A stretch of DNA of 64,000 nucleotides from Ascaphus truei (GCA_036426205.1 CM071568.1:217735123-217799122); one strand, 5' to 3'. Counted from the stretch's first letter, positions 23,040-35,315 are shown. The notes: a model not told the origin generated them from the sequence alone. A program made the numbers and translations.

Positions 23040-24526
23040 TGCTTTGATACTTCTGCACTTCCTATATGAACAGTGGCTCTATCAGGCAGGTGGGGCCTAA
23101 ATGGGATCAACACTTAAGAACAGACCAGTGATCTCGAAATCTTGGTAATGGATTTAAATGATTTATAGGTGGGAATGAACCTCAAAGTTTGAAGCCTATC
23201 CCTGAATGTACTGATGAGTATTATTAAACAAAGACGGGTCCCTGTTTGTTGTTGTGTCTTTTTTTGACTGAATCAAGAGTGTGACTACGATTGGATGAGC
23301 TCACCTTAGTCAAACGAATCAGAAATCAGGCCAGGATCACCCTTGGATAAGAATCTGTTTTCAAGTACTGTGAGTGGCTCATAAGTCAACATCCCTGGAT
23401 GTTCCTACGTAATTCTGTGAAATGCCCCCAGGGAATTGTCCGAGCCTGATGCTTGTGATGATTGCTGGACGCATGGACATAGCTATTGACAGACACAGAA
23501 TGAAATGGTTGGTGTAATAATATTCAAGTCTGTGTCTATAATGAGAGCCAGATCCAGAAAAATGGTGGTTAGATTACTAATCTCGAATGTGAATTTTAAC
23601 CCAACAGATTGTCACTGAAGGAACTCAGAACTACCAGTAAACACGATTATCCCCATCCCAAAATAATAAGATATCATCTATGAAACGGCCATAGTATCGA
23701 GACCCGCCCCGAGGAAGGTTGTTTGCCATATGTCGATCCGTCCCAATACCCATGAAGAGGTGGATGTAGCATACTGGAGCGAATCTCGTACCCATGGCCG
23801 TTCCACAGATCTGTAAATAAAAATTGTCTTCAAATAGAAAATAATTGTGTGTGAAGATAAAGTGAATACATTCTAAAATAAATGACTTGTGTTTATCCGG
23901 AAAAGACAAATCCCTGTCCAACCAAAATTTGATAGCTTCTAGCCCACTGGCATGTTCAATACAGGTGTAAAGCGATGTAACGTCGCATGTTGCCCATAGA
24001 TCTGTTGGTTTCCACTTAATCTCGGAGATGGAATCGATGACATGGAGCGTGTCCCTAATATGGGACCTAAGCGTGACTACATAGGGATGGAGAAAATAAT
24101 CAACATACTGGGACATGCTCGATGTCATCGAATCCACCCCCGATACTATGGGTCTGCCAGGGGGGTTGGACATGGACTTGTGCACTTTGGGTAAGTGATA
24201 GAAGATGGGAGTGCGGGGATGTGTGGAATATATAAAAACTTAAATTCAGCTTTAGAAATGATACCATCACCCTGTGCAATAGTAAGGAGTTCCTTCAGTA
24301 ACAACTGATAGGGGACCACTGGATCGGACTCTAACAAGGTGTAGGAGACCCGGTCACCCAGGAGTCTGCACGCCTCAGCGAGATAGGCCGACAGATCCTG
24401 GATGACCGTGCCTCCCCCCTTGTCCGCCTGTCTGATAACTATTCCATGATTAGCCTTAAGCTTGTCCAGTGCGTCCAGCTCACCCTTGGATAAATTTGGA
24501 TTAAATTTCTTGGGTTTTACACACAA
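23040..24526 (-). pseudogene. PLE reverse transcriptase, frameshifted
   Basis: Two overlapping minus-strand frames give the fingers and palm. 24526-24146 has LDKLKANHGIVIRQADKGGG, the PLE motif for nucleotide binding. 24185-23631 has PPGRPIVSGVDS, motif A TCDVTSLYTCI (Asp 68 of that frame), motif B GTAMGTRFAP (128-137) and motif C YGRFIDDILLFW (catalytic Asp pair at 170-171). Thumb-like pieces continue in other frames to ~23040 (LKFTFEISN near 23570; LENRFLSKGDP near 23350). All palm catalytic aspartates are present, but the frame breaks near 24180 and after 23631. The phylogenetic clade (Neptune, Poseidon or Penelope) was not determined. Confidence 0.9.
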
Positions 24527-24639
24527 AAGCTCGAAATCACGTAGGACCAGATTGTAGAATGTGTGCTTTCTATTGCTAACAATTACACCTCTGTTTTTTC
24601 AGTTTTTTATGTAATCAGTTTTATTTACCTACACTGCCG

Positions 24640-25005
24640 ACACAGTTTATCCGAGTGCGGCTCATTCCGCAAGCCGGGAAATGTCCCGGCTTGCGAGCCG
24701 CACTCCCTCAGCGTGCCGCGCATCACCGATGCGCGGTCACGCATCATCGGGTGCCAGCGCCCCCTGCACGCGCGGATGCGCGGTCACGCATCATCGGGTG
24801 CCAGCGCCCCCTGCACGCGCGTCCAGGGCTCCCCGACGGCGGCAGGGGGTTCTGGGGGACCCGGCGGACCCGGCAGCGGTAGGGAGAGCGCCCCGATCGG
24901 AGGGCGCTCTTCCGCTGCTTCGGCGCGCGCCCGTCACCCTGCGGCGCGCGCCAGGATACTGCTGCGGCCAAGAACGGGCAAATGCTCGAATAAACTTGGC
25001 CGCAG
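24640..25005. mobile_element. GC-rich insert inside the PLE end
   Basis: This CpG-rich block interrupts the duplicated PLE end. It opens with a hairpin (CGCAAGCCGGGA / TCCCGGCTTGCG) and contains a 45-bp tandem duplication (GCGCGGTCACGCATCATCGG at ~24732 and ~24777). Its end pairs GCTGCGGCCAAG with CTTGGCCGCAGC. Overlapping open frames on three frames and both strands follow from GC content. No coding motif. Confidence 0.55.
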
Positions 25006-25118
25006 CAGTATGTCTAACTTGTATTAGACAGGTAGGGCTCTCATGTGGGTATTGGTATGTCTAACTTGTATTAGACAGGTAGGGCTCTCATGTGGGTATT
25101 GGTATGATTATCCACTTT
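25005..25118. repeat. 54-bp tandem duplication
   Basis: TGTCTAACTTGTATTAGACA plus ~34 following bases occurs twice in a row (25009 and 25063 on). A single copy is present, inverted, at 21833-21890. Confidence 0.85.
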
Positions 25119-25133
25119 ATAGGTACACACATT

Positions 25134-25136
<3 letters not shown>

Positions 25137-25187
<51 letters not shown>

Positions 25188-25250
25188 GTAATTTTTGGGG
25201 TTACTTAGAGCTTGCTGGGTATCTGTGTGTTTATTGACTTAAAAACCAGA
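25137..25250 (+). repeat. (TA)n followed by repeat end module
   Basis: (TA)n at 25137-25184 is followed by GTGGTAATTTTTGGGGTTAC and AGCTTGCTGGGTATCTGTG, matching the inverted copy at 18782-18880. Confidence 0.75.
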
Positions 25251-25451
25251 AGGACATGTAAATGAAATGCCGGTAGGGATGGGACCAGAATCACCTTAAA
25301 ATATAACAGGCTCAGCGTTGAACAAGATGACTACCATATAGCCTAAATTCTCACGATCTCAGGGGAATTAATATAACTCAAACCGACAAACAGATCTATC
25401 CAGCGGGCCCACCTCACTAATAAGGTAGGGGAACATAGAGAGATCCCGACA

Positions 25452-26440
25452 ATGCCACCTGCCAAGACCCAAAAACCTTTAGCCTCGCAAGAACTTAAAG
25501 AATACTTCAAGCGGCGAGTAACTCCCAGCAAGGCGATGGAGCAGAGGGACTCCCAAACTGCCAAAGTACAGTCCAAAATGGCGGCCGCATCTCCCTGTCT
25601 TCTACACACTAAACAAGACATTAAAGATCTTTTTGATAACATCAAAGGCCTTTTCCATTAGGAACTGGAGGTCAATCTCAGAGGAATCCATCAAGATATT
25701 AATCAACTGGGAGAAAGAACGGATACAATTCAGACAATAGTTGATAAATTTCTAGAAGCCCAAAAACTGTCCGACCAAGAGAGAAAGATCATCAGAGATC
25801 GCGTGGAAGAATTAACAGAAGGTCAGGAGGATCAACGTTAGAGTGAGAGGCGTTCCAGAGTCTACCCCTAATATGGATTCATAACTCCTAAGACTATTTC
25901 AGTCCCTGGCTCCGGATCTGGATAAAACCCTCCTTCAACTCGACAGGGCCCATAGGGCCCTGAGGGCGAGACCCACGATACCAGGTAGCCCAACATATAT
26001 AATTACCAGGCTACATTACTTCAAGTAAAAAAAATCATAATGGCGGCGGCGAGGAATCACCCATCCATCGAGTTTGAGGGCTCACGCATTCAAATCTATG
26101 CAGATCTATCCCCCAAAACTTTAAGCAGGCATAGGGATCTATGTAAAGTCACAGAGCTACTACAGAAACATGAGATCAAATATAAATGGGGATTCCTGTT
26201 TAGACTGATCCTAAAAAGGATCACAAATATCCATTAAAAATCCGGCAGAAGGTGACGCTCTTCTAAAAACATGGGGCTCAGACGTACAAACGAACACAAC
26301 CAATATATCAACAAGACCCGTCTCTCCCAAGGAACAGAGACCGATTTGGAGTAAGGTGAGCTCCAAATCTCCAAAGAAGTTTTCACAATAAAGAACTCAA
26401 GGATGTAACCACATCTAAAATAGATCAAAATAGTAATTCA
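25452..26440 (+). pseudogene. L1-like LINE ORF1, decayed
   Basis: An open frame from 25452 (MPPAKTQKPLASQELKEYFK) continues past a stop at 25660 with coiled-coil-like sequence (VNLRGIHQDINQLGERTDTI, DRVEELTEG). After further breaks come RRM/C-terminal L1 ORF1p signatures: VRVRGVPE near 25855, LLQLDRAHRALRAR near 25935, RLHYFK near 26010, and FEGSRIQIYADLSPKTLSRH at 26070-26130. These match the order of L1 ORF1p (coiled coil, RRM, C-terminal domain). Stops and shifts make it non-coding. It starts the plus-strand L1 copy that continues at 28110 and 31171. Confidence 0.8.
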
Positions 26441-26652
26441 CAGGACTTCAGTTAAGGCTCCAGCAGTTTTTCCGTAGGCAGGCCCGCGGATCTCCCAAAG
26501 GGAGCAGCATGAGACCAACTGGTCATTCGGCAATATGTAACGGATAACTGGACAGATGCTTAGATCAGTCCGGAATGCATCCCAAACAAGGTTGGGCGGA
26601 GTAGGAATGGAAATGAATAGCATAACCTGTGGTTCAGACTGTCAAAGACTAT

Positions 26653-27515
26653 GGGGCCTATGTACTAAGCGCCGATAAAAAAAATAAAAAAAATCGCCAG
26701 AGTTCAAAATCACCATTTTTGACAGCGTTGCTATCACGGTATGCAGAAAGCCCCGAATACCAGTGATAGCAATATATGTAAAAATGGCGAGTAGCCGGCG
26801 ACGTGAAGATCACCTCTCTGAAAAGGGCTCACCCGGCGAGTTCTTTCTGCTGCAGAGAGAGAGAGACGCTTCTTCCTGCGGAAATCTCGGCCGAAAATAT
26901 TTTTTTTAATTGACATTTTATTACTAGTGTATTGTAGCATGGGGTCTCCGGAGCATAACTGTGTGGATTTCAGGTCCGGGGTCCCCCTGCTTCCTGAGAT
27001 ACAGGCCCCATTATGGGGTGCCGGTATCTCCTATGCATTTGATTCCCATGGTCACGGGACGCGGACATTTAAATGCATGGGAGATACCGGCACCCCATAA
27101 CGGGGCCTGTATCTCGGGAAGCAGGGGTCCCCGGACCTGAAATCCGCTGCTCTGGAACCCCCCTGCTACAATACACTAATAATAAAACCCTAATTAAAAA
27201 TGTTACACATTCGTTACCGTAGCAGCTATCTGCTACGGTAATGAAGCTCCTTTAATGTAATTTTTATTAAAAGTGTGCAGGAGCAGGGGGTCTCCTGAGC
27301 TGAACCGCTTTGATTTCAGCCTCAGTGACCCCCTGCTTCCCGAGTTACAGACCCTGGTATCTGGTGCCGGTATAGAATAGATTTTTTTTCTCTGCAAATT
27401 TTTTTCCCCAAAAGCTCTCTTATCGCCGACTTATCAGGACTTACTGAATTGCTGTAGGCTTTTTTGGCGATAAGGTGGCGAGAAGTGGCTTATCACTGCT
27501 TGGTGCATAGGCCCC
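26653..27515. mobile_element. Foldback/TIR element inside L1
   Basis: GGGGCCTATGTACTAAGC at the left mirrors GCTTGGTGCATAGGCCCC at the right. A hairpin module inside (26937-27165) is shared with 14865-15075: GATACAGGCCCCATTATGGG and its inverse CATAACGGGGCCTGTATC. No transposase. It separates L1 ORF1 from ORF2. Confidence 0.75.
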
Positions 27516-28109
27516 TACATCAGCTTAATTCGGAATTGTATTACCAAGTTAATAAGCTCCAATAAATTTATGAATATTCATGATGGTTTGACATTAACCT
27601 GTTTGAAAATGTTGAATATTTAGATATAAAAATATGTTTGCCTACCCTGACTCAAGATAACACGTTATCGTATGGCGCTCGGAGACGTGCAAGCACATAT
27701 TTTGGTGTGTCCGTCCCCCCCCTGCTGAAATGGTAGTTTATTAACCCCTTCACTAACTTCCATCCCTACTAGTGAGCAAGAAATACCACTTCTGGGACAG
27801 GGGGACATCCCAGGTTCCCCCTCCCCATTCCCAATAACAAGTTAAATTTCCATCTATTTTGGTTTATGTCTTGGCTATATGTTGGTACAGTTTCGTTTAT
27901 TTCTTGGAAGAATCTTTGTGCATAGGTTGAGTGACAAGGGTCAGAAACTTCTCATAAACAAGATGTAATCCTCTCAACGGTACAGGGAACTTATATCAGG
28001 TCTGGAAGAGAGGTCTTATCCAGGTGGGATCCAAATCGGGCAAGGTATGCGATATCCTCCTATCACACATATCTCGAAAATACCTAACATCAGAACACAG
28101 ACTATAATT

Positions 28110-28560
28110 TCCCAAAATAAAATGCATTACACAACGTGAAAGGGCTAAACAGCCCCACAAACTGAGGACTTCACGCTCCACAACACATGATTACACATAT
28201 TACTCTGCCTCCCATCGCTCGTACTCAAGGAAATACTTTTTATTTATAAGCTCATCATTGGTCTCACAAGCGTCAACGACTGTTATACACAACATAATAT
28301 GGTCAGATCATGCGGCCATGGAGTGGACTCTCAAGGTTTTAGGTAAAGCTAGATCACTGACTACCTGGCGACTTAATAATACCCTCCTGTCTGTCCCAGA
28401 ATTCAAAGAAGAGGTGGGGGGGAGGGGGGGGGGAAAGATTTTGGCTTGTTTTGAAACCAATATAAGTCAAGAAATATCTCTGTCACTATTATGGGTGGCT
28501 CACAAAGCAGTAATAAGAGGATCAGCACATAATCCCAAGTAGAGAAGACTCAAAAATCCA
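28110..28560 (+). pseudogene. L1-like LINE ORF2, start plus end of endonuclease
   Basis: HNVKGLNSPT near 28133 is the conserved N-terminal strand of L1 apurinic-like endonuclease. Within ~130 bases the sequence is already at the domain's C-terminal motif, SDHAAMEWTL (28312 on), then TWRLNNTLLSVPEFKEEV and LLWVAHKAVIRG, which match the linker of the minus-strand copy. Some 200 residues of endonuclease, including most catalytic residues, are missing. The remainder of ORF2 up to 31160 is not recognisable. Confidence 0.75.
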
Positions 28561-31160
28561 GTTTGAAACAATGGGAGGCAAACATTGGCAAGGTCCTGGG
28601 GATGGAGGAATGGGGAAAGATTTGGGATGAGTTGGCAGCAGCCTTGATCAATGTGATTACCAAAGAAAAAGGTTAGTATCAGTGTTGATCAAAGAGATTT
28701 GATCAGAAAGAAACCCCTTAAATTAGCACGCTGCAGATTGATCACGATATATTATAAGGGAGACAAAGTACACATGGTCCTGCAGTTTTGTCACGTTGTC
28801 AGTAAGGTATTCGAGAACACCAGGATGATCAAAAAAAATAATAAAATTTTATCATTATATAGATAGAGAATTAAAAAAAAAGATACATTGTTAAAATCCC
28901 TTTAGTATGTGGTGATATTCAAGGTATAGTAAGGTAAGTACTATGACTATTTATACTCTGACATATCGACATCCAAAAATCACGTGTTGTAAGTAGAGTG
29001 ATAAGTGTATGGAAATATGTTATGAGGGATTAATGGCTCTACATAGTGTGGAGTATATATAGGAAAAAGTGTGATAAAAAAGTGGTCGGTAAGAGGATAT
29101 AGAAAAATATTTTAAAAAATAATAAGAATCTTAGTGACTAAGGTGTAAATCCTGTTGGGGTACTGTATCGTTTAAGGCAAGTTGTCTTGGCGCACGGAGT
29201 AGATGAAACGTATATAACCTATCCATAGTATATGTGTCTGTTTAAGACAAACNNNNNNNNNNNNNNNNNNNNNNNNNNNNNNNNNNNNNNNNNNNNNNNN
29301 NNNNNNNNNNNNNNNNNNNNNNNNNNNNNNNNNNNNNNNNNNNNNNNNNNNNNNNNNNNNNNNNNNTTTTGTGGGCGGTTACCATACTGTAGTTTCAAAG
29401 GTAAAAAAATCCTGAAGTTTCCCTTTGTATAAGTTAGAGGTGATTGTCCATGTCTGGATCTATAGTGGACCAAGCACTCTTACCTGTTTTCACAGTTGAG
29501 TTAACGCTGGGTCTTGCTTATGATGATAGTGTTGATAAGTGAGCGTTATACTTCATGTTCAAAAAAACACGATTTCATACATGTTGTTGTGTTCAGAGAG
29601 AAACCTGCATTTAATATTTATTTTGTCCGGGGTTTCTAGTTGGCACTAAAGCTGCAGTCAAGCATATATGATGATGTGGTGTTTTTTTGTTAATTGAGAA
29701 TCAGTTGCTGCAATAAGAAAAATTATTTTAGCATTTTCTGTTTTATTGTTGCGTACTCTAAAAGATACAACACTTGAAAGACCCAATTTTCGTTGTATTC
29801 GATGTTTAACAAGCATATTTGTTCCTGATAGCAACACATTACATTCCCCGGATCTAATATTGTCGCGCTCAAAACTTCGCTGATCAATTTGACAGAGAAC
29901 GAATTGACCGGCATGCATGCAGTTCTTTAGGGTTTTTGGTAAGTGAGATTTGCCCACATGAACTATTGAAGTAAAAAAAAAAACTAAAAGAAAAGACTAA
30001 AAAACTGGGAGCTTAGAACTGCAGCGTATAAGGTATATATGACCATTGTATATTTCTAGTATGGGTCAGTTAATGAAATGATATGGGTATACAATTTGCT
30101 GGCCAGTAGAAATGAGATGTAAACTGTGCATAGTTTATTCGTAAAAACTATATCTAAAAAGTTTCGATGTGGTAACTACCGCACTTTTAAAACAAGCCGA
30201 GACAGGCTCCATTCTGCAGAAGGATAATTTAAAAAAGCTATCATTACTTTAAGTAGAAAAGGTTTGGACCGGGGAGCTAATATGATTTCTTTTAGAATTT
30301 CTTTACCTTTGCTTCAAAAAATGATAGCAATATGGGGTTGCCAGCGATAAAACATACTTAGTAAAATATTCTACTTAAATTGTAATTATATGCCAATGTT
30401 TACTCTTGGGCTGGTATATGTTCCAATCATTTTTGGTGATAAATTTTGAAGTGTAAGGGTGATGGTTTGGCTCTTTTTTTGTGGGCATTGAATCTAGGGA
30501 GAATACTTAACTTGGTGCGAATTTTAGAAGTAGTGGAGATATTATAGAGAGGGTGGAATGAGAAAAGTGGATATAGATTTATGATGTATTTTAGAAGCAC
30601 GGGGTGTGGGTGGGGGGGGGGGAGTCTGGTTTTCTAAAAATCTTTTCGTTTGTAAAATGTCTTGATAGAAATCGTGCCTCTATGGTGCTTTTTTCCAATA
30701 GGGTCTTTCAAACTGACTGAATGGTATGTCTCTTGATGATATCTACTTCATGGATGATTTCTTTTGTGAGATTAGTAAGGTATCGCCTTGGATTGGCCGT
30801 GTTCGCTTGGCTTAAACAGATATCGCAAATCAGTGTATGTGTCGGATAAAGGCAAATTGAGCAGATCCAGATTGCTTTATACTAGAAAAGCCATCCAGAT
30901 TTTATCCAATGAGCGTGTGACCATCTTCTTCGCTCGTGGCTGGGGGAGTTTTTGTTGTGCGTCAGTTTATTGGCTTTTGTATCGCTTCGCGTTTCACTAC
31001 TGCGCTGCGGGGTGGGTGGTACACGTTGCTCTTACCCGTTTTTGTATGGCTTGTTGTTGTTTGTTCGGAAGGTTTCTTTCTGATCAAATCTCTTTGATCA
31101 ACACTGATACTACTGTTATACTATACCCCTTCTAGCACCTGTCATCTACTGTATAAACCA
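28561..31160. other. AT-rich unassigned stretch with N gap
   Basis: 29253-29366 is a run of N. The flanks are AT-rich with poly-A and poly-G runs (30612-30622) and show no L1 reverse transcriptase. A 115-codon frame at 30788-31135 has hydrophobic, cysteine-rich sequence without a known motif and is not called. The RT core of the surrounding L1 was lost or replaced here. Confidence 0.5.
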
Positions 31161-31170
31161 ACTAATATAC

Positions 31171-31653
31171 ATGGTGATTGAGGTCTCACTCACCTATTCA
31201 AAGAAAAAGGTTACAAGGTTTTGTACAGGCGGTACCTTTGTCCCTCGCGGGACATCACCTCAATGCTTTAGAGGCTGTGTGGGTGAGGGTACAATGTACC
31301 ACATATGGTGCGGTAGCCCAGAGGTGGAGTTCCTTTGGAGAAAGACCTATGACCTCATATATGACGTGGTGGGCCTAAGAATTGTTCCAAACCCTAGGCA
31401 AACCATCCGTAATAAACCCCAAGAGGATATACCAAAAACAGCCCTTAAGCTAATTAAACTTATCCTAACAACAACTAGATGCTGTATTGCAGCCTCTTGG
31501 CGACTAAAATGCCCAACTATATTAGAGGTAGAAAAAAGACTATGGAGGACACCCCTGATGGAAAAACTAACAGCCATTCTTAATGATTCAGTGGCTAAGT
31601 TTGAGGCGGTTTGGGAACCTTGGATGATAAGAAACAATTCCCCATTGTTCTAA
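31171..31653 (+). pseudogene. L1-like LINE ORF2 C-terminal domain
   Basis: A 160-codon open frame ending at a natural stop has the cysteine-histidine cluster typical of the L1 ORF2 tail (C32, C36, H44, C47: CFRGCVGEGTMYHIWC), then LIYDVVGL, LKLIKLILTTTRCCIAASWR and a terminal EKLTAILNDSVAKFEAVWEPW, as in L1 C-termini. The domain binds nucleic acid and is needed for retrotransposition. It is the intact 3' end of a broken ORF2. Confidence 0.8.
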
Positions 31654-31679
31654 TGATCAAGTCCTTACAATATAGGTAT

Positions 31680-32455
31680 TGTGATGCCCACACCACGTTG
31701 CAGTCTCTTTTAGTCCCAATTTAAGGCAGGAAAAACTGTATTTCTCTATATGGGGTTTATTTACAGGGATTAAATCATACACCAACAGGCCCACTATCCC
31801 TTTAAGTCAAAACAAAACATAAAGAAACACCTATTCCCTTTATGGAAAATAACTCAACTTTGCTTCAGCCCTTTCTATTGACAGCTGGCCAACTATACTG
31901 GTTCCCTGCTTAAAACATGTAGTACCATATGCACCCCACCTACACAGTCTTAAGCACATCAATATAGTGTCTCTCTTATCTGATAGTCCATTGGAGTAGA
32001 CATCCCCACTTCAGCACGGCCTCGCATCCTTCCTTCCTAGGGGAACTCGGCCCCACGTGACTTCAGAGAATCTCTCCTCTGTAAATCCAATGCCAAGGAC
32101 AGGACATCCCCGCTTTAGCACGATCTCTCGTCCTTCCTTCTTCCTGGGATTAAAGACCCAGGCAGACTTAGCAGGCTCTGTGACCACCGTCAAGCGGGAC
32201 TAGAGGTCTGTGCCAGCCTTCCACAGCTGGGGAGGACACTTCTCTGTCCCCTTCTCTGGGACAGCAATCTCGCTCTGGCAGCTCTCTGTAGTCACTTCCT
32301 GTCTATTAAAACTCCATGAGCAATCAGGAGTTCAGTCGTCTCAATTAGGCAGCAGCTGCTGCTGGCTACTCTAGGGGATTATCTCTCTGAGAGCTAGAAA
32401 GGTCCCTTACTGCACTGTTCCGGCACCTAGGACAGTGATGGTATCACAGCATCCA
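31680..32455. mobile_element. Candidate LTR-like insertion in L1 3' UTR
   Basis: The block begins TGTGATGCCC and ends near GGTATCACA (TGTGAT/ATCACA ends) and interrupts L1 3' UTR sequence. GGTAT occurs at both borders but in a position that does not fit TG...CA ends exactly, so the type and limits are uncertain. Confidence 0.35.
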
Positions 32456-32574
32456 TAGATCCCTCACCGTAAATATCAAGCTGTAGCTGACTTATATTCC
32501 GAAAGAGTGTGATCGTGAGAATGCAAAGTACCAACTTTTCAATTAAATATGTTTACAAGAAGTTGCTACTGAAA

Positions 32575-32868
32575 TCTACCTAACCCCCTTGTTTTTGATT
32601 TTTGTCTTCTGTATCTTCATTATGATATGTATTAATTTCTTTAAATGTCCCCATACTCGCTCCTCCCCGTCTTTCTTTATGTATCCCCTTCCCAAGAAAT
32701 GTACTGTACCTAACCCCTTTTGTTTTGATTATTTTTGTCATTCTGAATCTTTATTATGATATGTATTATTGTCTTTAAATGTTCCCATAACCGCCCCTTG
32801 ATGTATCCCCTCCCCATAAAATCTGATTAATAAAAAATAAAGTTTAAAAATAAATAAAAAATAGCTGC
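32575..32868 (+). repeat. L1-like 3' end with ~125-bp tandem duplication and A-rich tail
   Basis: CTAACCCCYTTGTTTTGATT ... TATTATGATATGTATTA ... TTTAAATGTCCCCATA occurs twice (32580 and 32709 on). It ends in ACCCCATAAAATCTGATTAATAAAAAAT and A-rich sequence, fitting a LINE 3' terminus. Confidence 0.65.
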
Positions 32869-32869
32869 A

Positions 32870-33639
32870 TTCTATACAACAAGGTACTGTTAGATCTTAA
32901 TGAGCTCATGTCACTAACACAGCATATTGCCAGATCAGTTCAATTGCATTCTCCAACTGTTTTCATGCTATTATATGAGAAATATAGATGATACAGACTA
33001 CCTGCTTGTAGAGATTATGGCATACTGCAACAAGTGGTATTACAGATGCAAAATGTCTTAAAACTGCAGACCAAGCAATATCCTACTGTACATGTGTTTT
33101 TTTTTAAATAAATCAGTTCTGTACTATAAGAAAATACATGTAGCATTAAAAAAACTCTGAATGACATTTTTAATGTATTATAATGTAACAAGAATTTTTT
33201 GTTTCTATAGCAACCCTTTACAAAGTCACATCCCCTTCCTCTTCTGAAACAGGCTCTGGCACACCCTTTTTGAGCCTTGCACTTTCTCTAGCAGTGCACC
33301 AATCGTATCTAGTGACTGCCTGGTAACAATTTCACCCCAGAACTTTGCATCTTTGGTCCTCTACTGCTGCACTGACATCCATTTAATGAACCCCCCAGCC
33401 AAATCTTCACTGATTGATCACAGGAGAATGGATCGATCGGCAATTTAGCTAATTACTTATCATTGTGTGGATTGTATTGATGCACATATTAAAGGGAGAA
33501 AAAATGGCAGCTTGGACTGCTGTTATAATACAGATAGCTGTATAAGAGGGGGGACAATGTAGCGCTAACAAAATATATATATATTAAGTGAATATCCAAA
33601 TGTTCACCGTGAATTAGTGAAGGGTGGTCGCCATTAAGT
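32870..33639. other. No feature recognised
   Basis: Mixed-composition sequence between the L1 tail and the palindrome at 33640. No open frame with motifs and no terminal repeats. Confidence 0.4.
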
Positions 33640-34280
33640 ATACAAGACTGACTACCTATGTCAGATAAATACTATACAAAACAAAAGAGAATATACTCGG
33701 CGCCTAGTGATAAAGTCCACATGTACTGTAGTGTGATAATAATCCCACTGGTATAATATACAACCGTCAGTTGTTGTAGACAAATCTCCTGGTTGTTGCA
33801 ATTTCATTTCATGTACTGGGAATCCTGCTCAAAACATCCAGGGGGAGCATGTGGGGAGATAAGAGAACAATATATACAATATAAGTGAGACGTCAAGTAT
33901 TTTATGGATATAAAAGCAGTGTCTTGGCTCTTATGGTGATCTACTCACCAGGAGCAAGGTATATTTTGAGCAGTTGGCATAGGGTGTCACCCTTGAAGAT
34001 ATCTATAGAGTTGTACCCCCCTAGCGATTCTCCGTCAGCAGTGTATGTATAGAGAGAGGAGAAAAACTACATAGTGGCGATAATATGCATAGTTTATATT
34101 TGAAAAAACACAATTAAATATGCGCACTTACAATTTCACAAAAGTTATTAAAGCATGTATCACAATATGTGAATGGAGGATCTCCGAAACAGCTCACCGC
34201 TCCTACAGGTCAGTCTGCTGGCTTCCACAGCCTCTGCGTCCTGGACCGGAGCTTCCTTCTGCGCGCACGTCTGCAAGATG

Positions 34281-34288
34281 TGACGTCA
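34281..34288. promoter_or_regulatory. TGACGTCA palindrome, left arm
   Basis: About 70 bases downstream (minus strand) of the hammerhead at 34342-34402. Mirrored at 35370-35377. Confidence 0.5.
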
Positions 34289-34341
34289 CAGCATTCAGAG
34301 GCTGTTCTACGGATCGTCTCCAAGACCAAAATAGGTCACTG

Positions 34342-34402
34342 GTAAACTACCTAACGCGTTTCGCCTAGCCTACCAAAATGTTCTCGGCTTCGTCAGGAGT
34401 AT
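34342..34402 (-). ncRNA. Hammerhead ribozyme motif, left palindrome arm
   Basis: Minus strand: CTGACGA (34396-34390), A, GCC ... GGC as the base of a long helix II, GAAA (34362-34359), ACGCGT, and then T as the cleavage base. The core is fully conserved (position 7 is variable). Helix I is weaker than in the right arm because of an added T after the palindrome. Confidence 0.75.
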
Positions 34403-35254
34403 GATCGTGTTCTGTATGTGTGGTATTTATACATATTTATCAATTAAAAAACGGCTTAATTAATTGCCAAATTGCACTGGGGAGTCATTATTAGAATCAA
34501 ATAGGAGATGTGGTAATGTAGAAACATAGGTACATACATAACATTGGAACATGGGGAATTTGCACTCTATAATTACATACAATGTTTTGACAATATTGAT
34601 ACATATCCATAACATATCAACCTAGTGGGTTGTTATAACATGTCACCAGGAAAATGCTCATACTTAATGAGTTTGGCAATGCAGGCATATTGAATGCTAG
34701 AATTGCCAATGATATATAGAGATAAAAAATAAAATAAAAAACCCATATATTAAATGGAGGGAAATTAAGAATTCATATTAATAGATGCTAATACTGGCCA
34801 AATGGTTTGAGGGAGTTGGTGACAGGATAATACGTATCCTGTCACAACTCCCTCAAACCATTTGGGCCAGTTATAGCATCTATTATAATATGATTCTTAA
34901 TTCCCCTCCATTTATATTATGGGTTTTTATTTTATTTTTATCTCTCATATATGCATTGTGCATTCAATATGCCTGCATGCCAAACATCATTAAGTATGAG
35001 CATTTTCCTGGTGACTGATGTTATAAACCCACTAAGGATTGAATGTATTGATATGTAATCAATATTGTCAAAACATTGTATGTATTAATAGAGTGCAAAT
35101 TCCCCATGTTCCAATGTTTGTATTGTACCTATGTTTACTACATTACCACATTCCTATTTGATTCTAATATGACTCCCCAGTGCAATTTGGGCTAATTAAT
35201 TAAGCCGTTTTTTAATTGATAAAATATGTTATAATAGCCACAACAGAACACAGA

Positions 35255-35315
35255 TCATACTCCTGACGAAGCCGAGAAACAGTTGGTAGCTGAGGCGAAA
35301 CGCGTAGAGTTTTAC
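35255..35315 (+). ncRNA. Hammerhead ribozyme motif, right palindrome arm
   Basis: CTGACGA (35263-35269), A, GCC/GGC with an inner CAGT/GCTG stem as a long helix II, GAAA (35297-35300), ACGCGT, GTA cleavage triplet (35304-35306). Helix I pairs ACTC with GAGT. All core bases match the consensus. Cleavage is predicted after 35306. Confidence 0.8.

Larger units (their letters stand above)
20672..25136 (-). mobile_element. Penelope-like retroelement (PLE), degraded
   Basis: Read on the minus strand: an inverted duplicated end with a GC-rich insert (24563-25118), reverse transcriptase (24526 to ~23040), GIY-YIG endonuclease (22963-22664), a 3' region, a hammerhead (21472-21425), TGACGTCA (21391), and a GGCGCAGCTCAG end near 20690 next to (TA)n. 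RT plus C-terminal GIY-YIG plus hammerhead is diagnostic of Penelope-like elements, which encode this pair for endonuclease-linked reverse transcription. Frameshifts and stops break the ORF between the two domains. The GCGC-box end and hammerhead are shared with the smaller elements at 7829, 8650, 33640 and 46768. Confidence 0.85.

Noticed and set aside
24563..25064. Overlapping 75-154-codon ORFs on both strands
   Set aside because: They read through a GC-rich, hairpin-bearing insert and tandem copies. No domain, and all frames are open alike.
30788..31135. 115-codon cysteine-rich ORF as a secreted or membrane protein
   Set aside because: No start context, signal peptide or family match that I can support, and it lies between L1 fragments.
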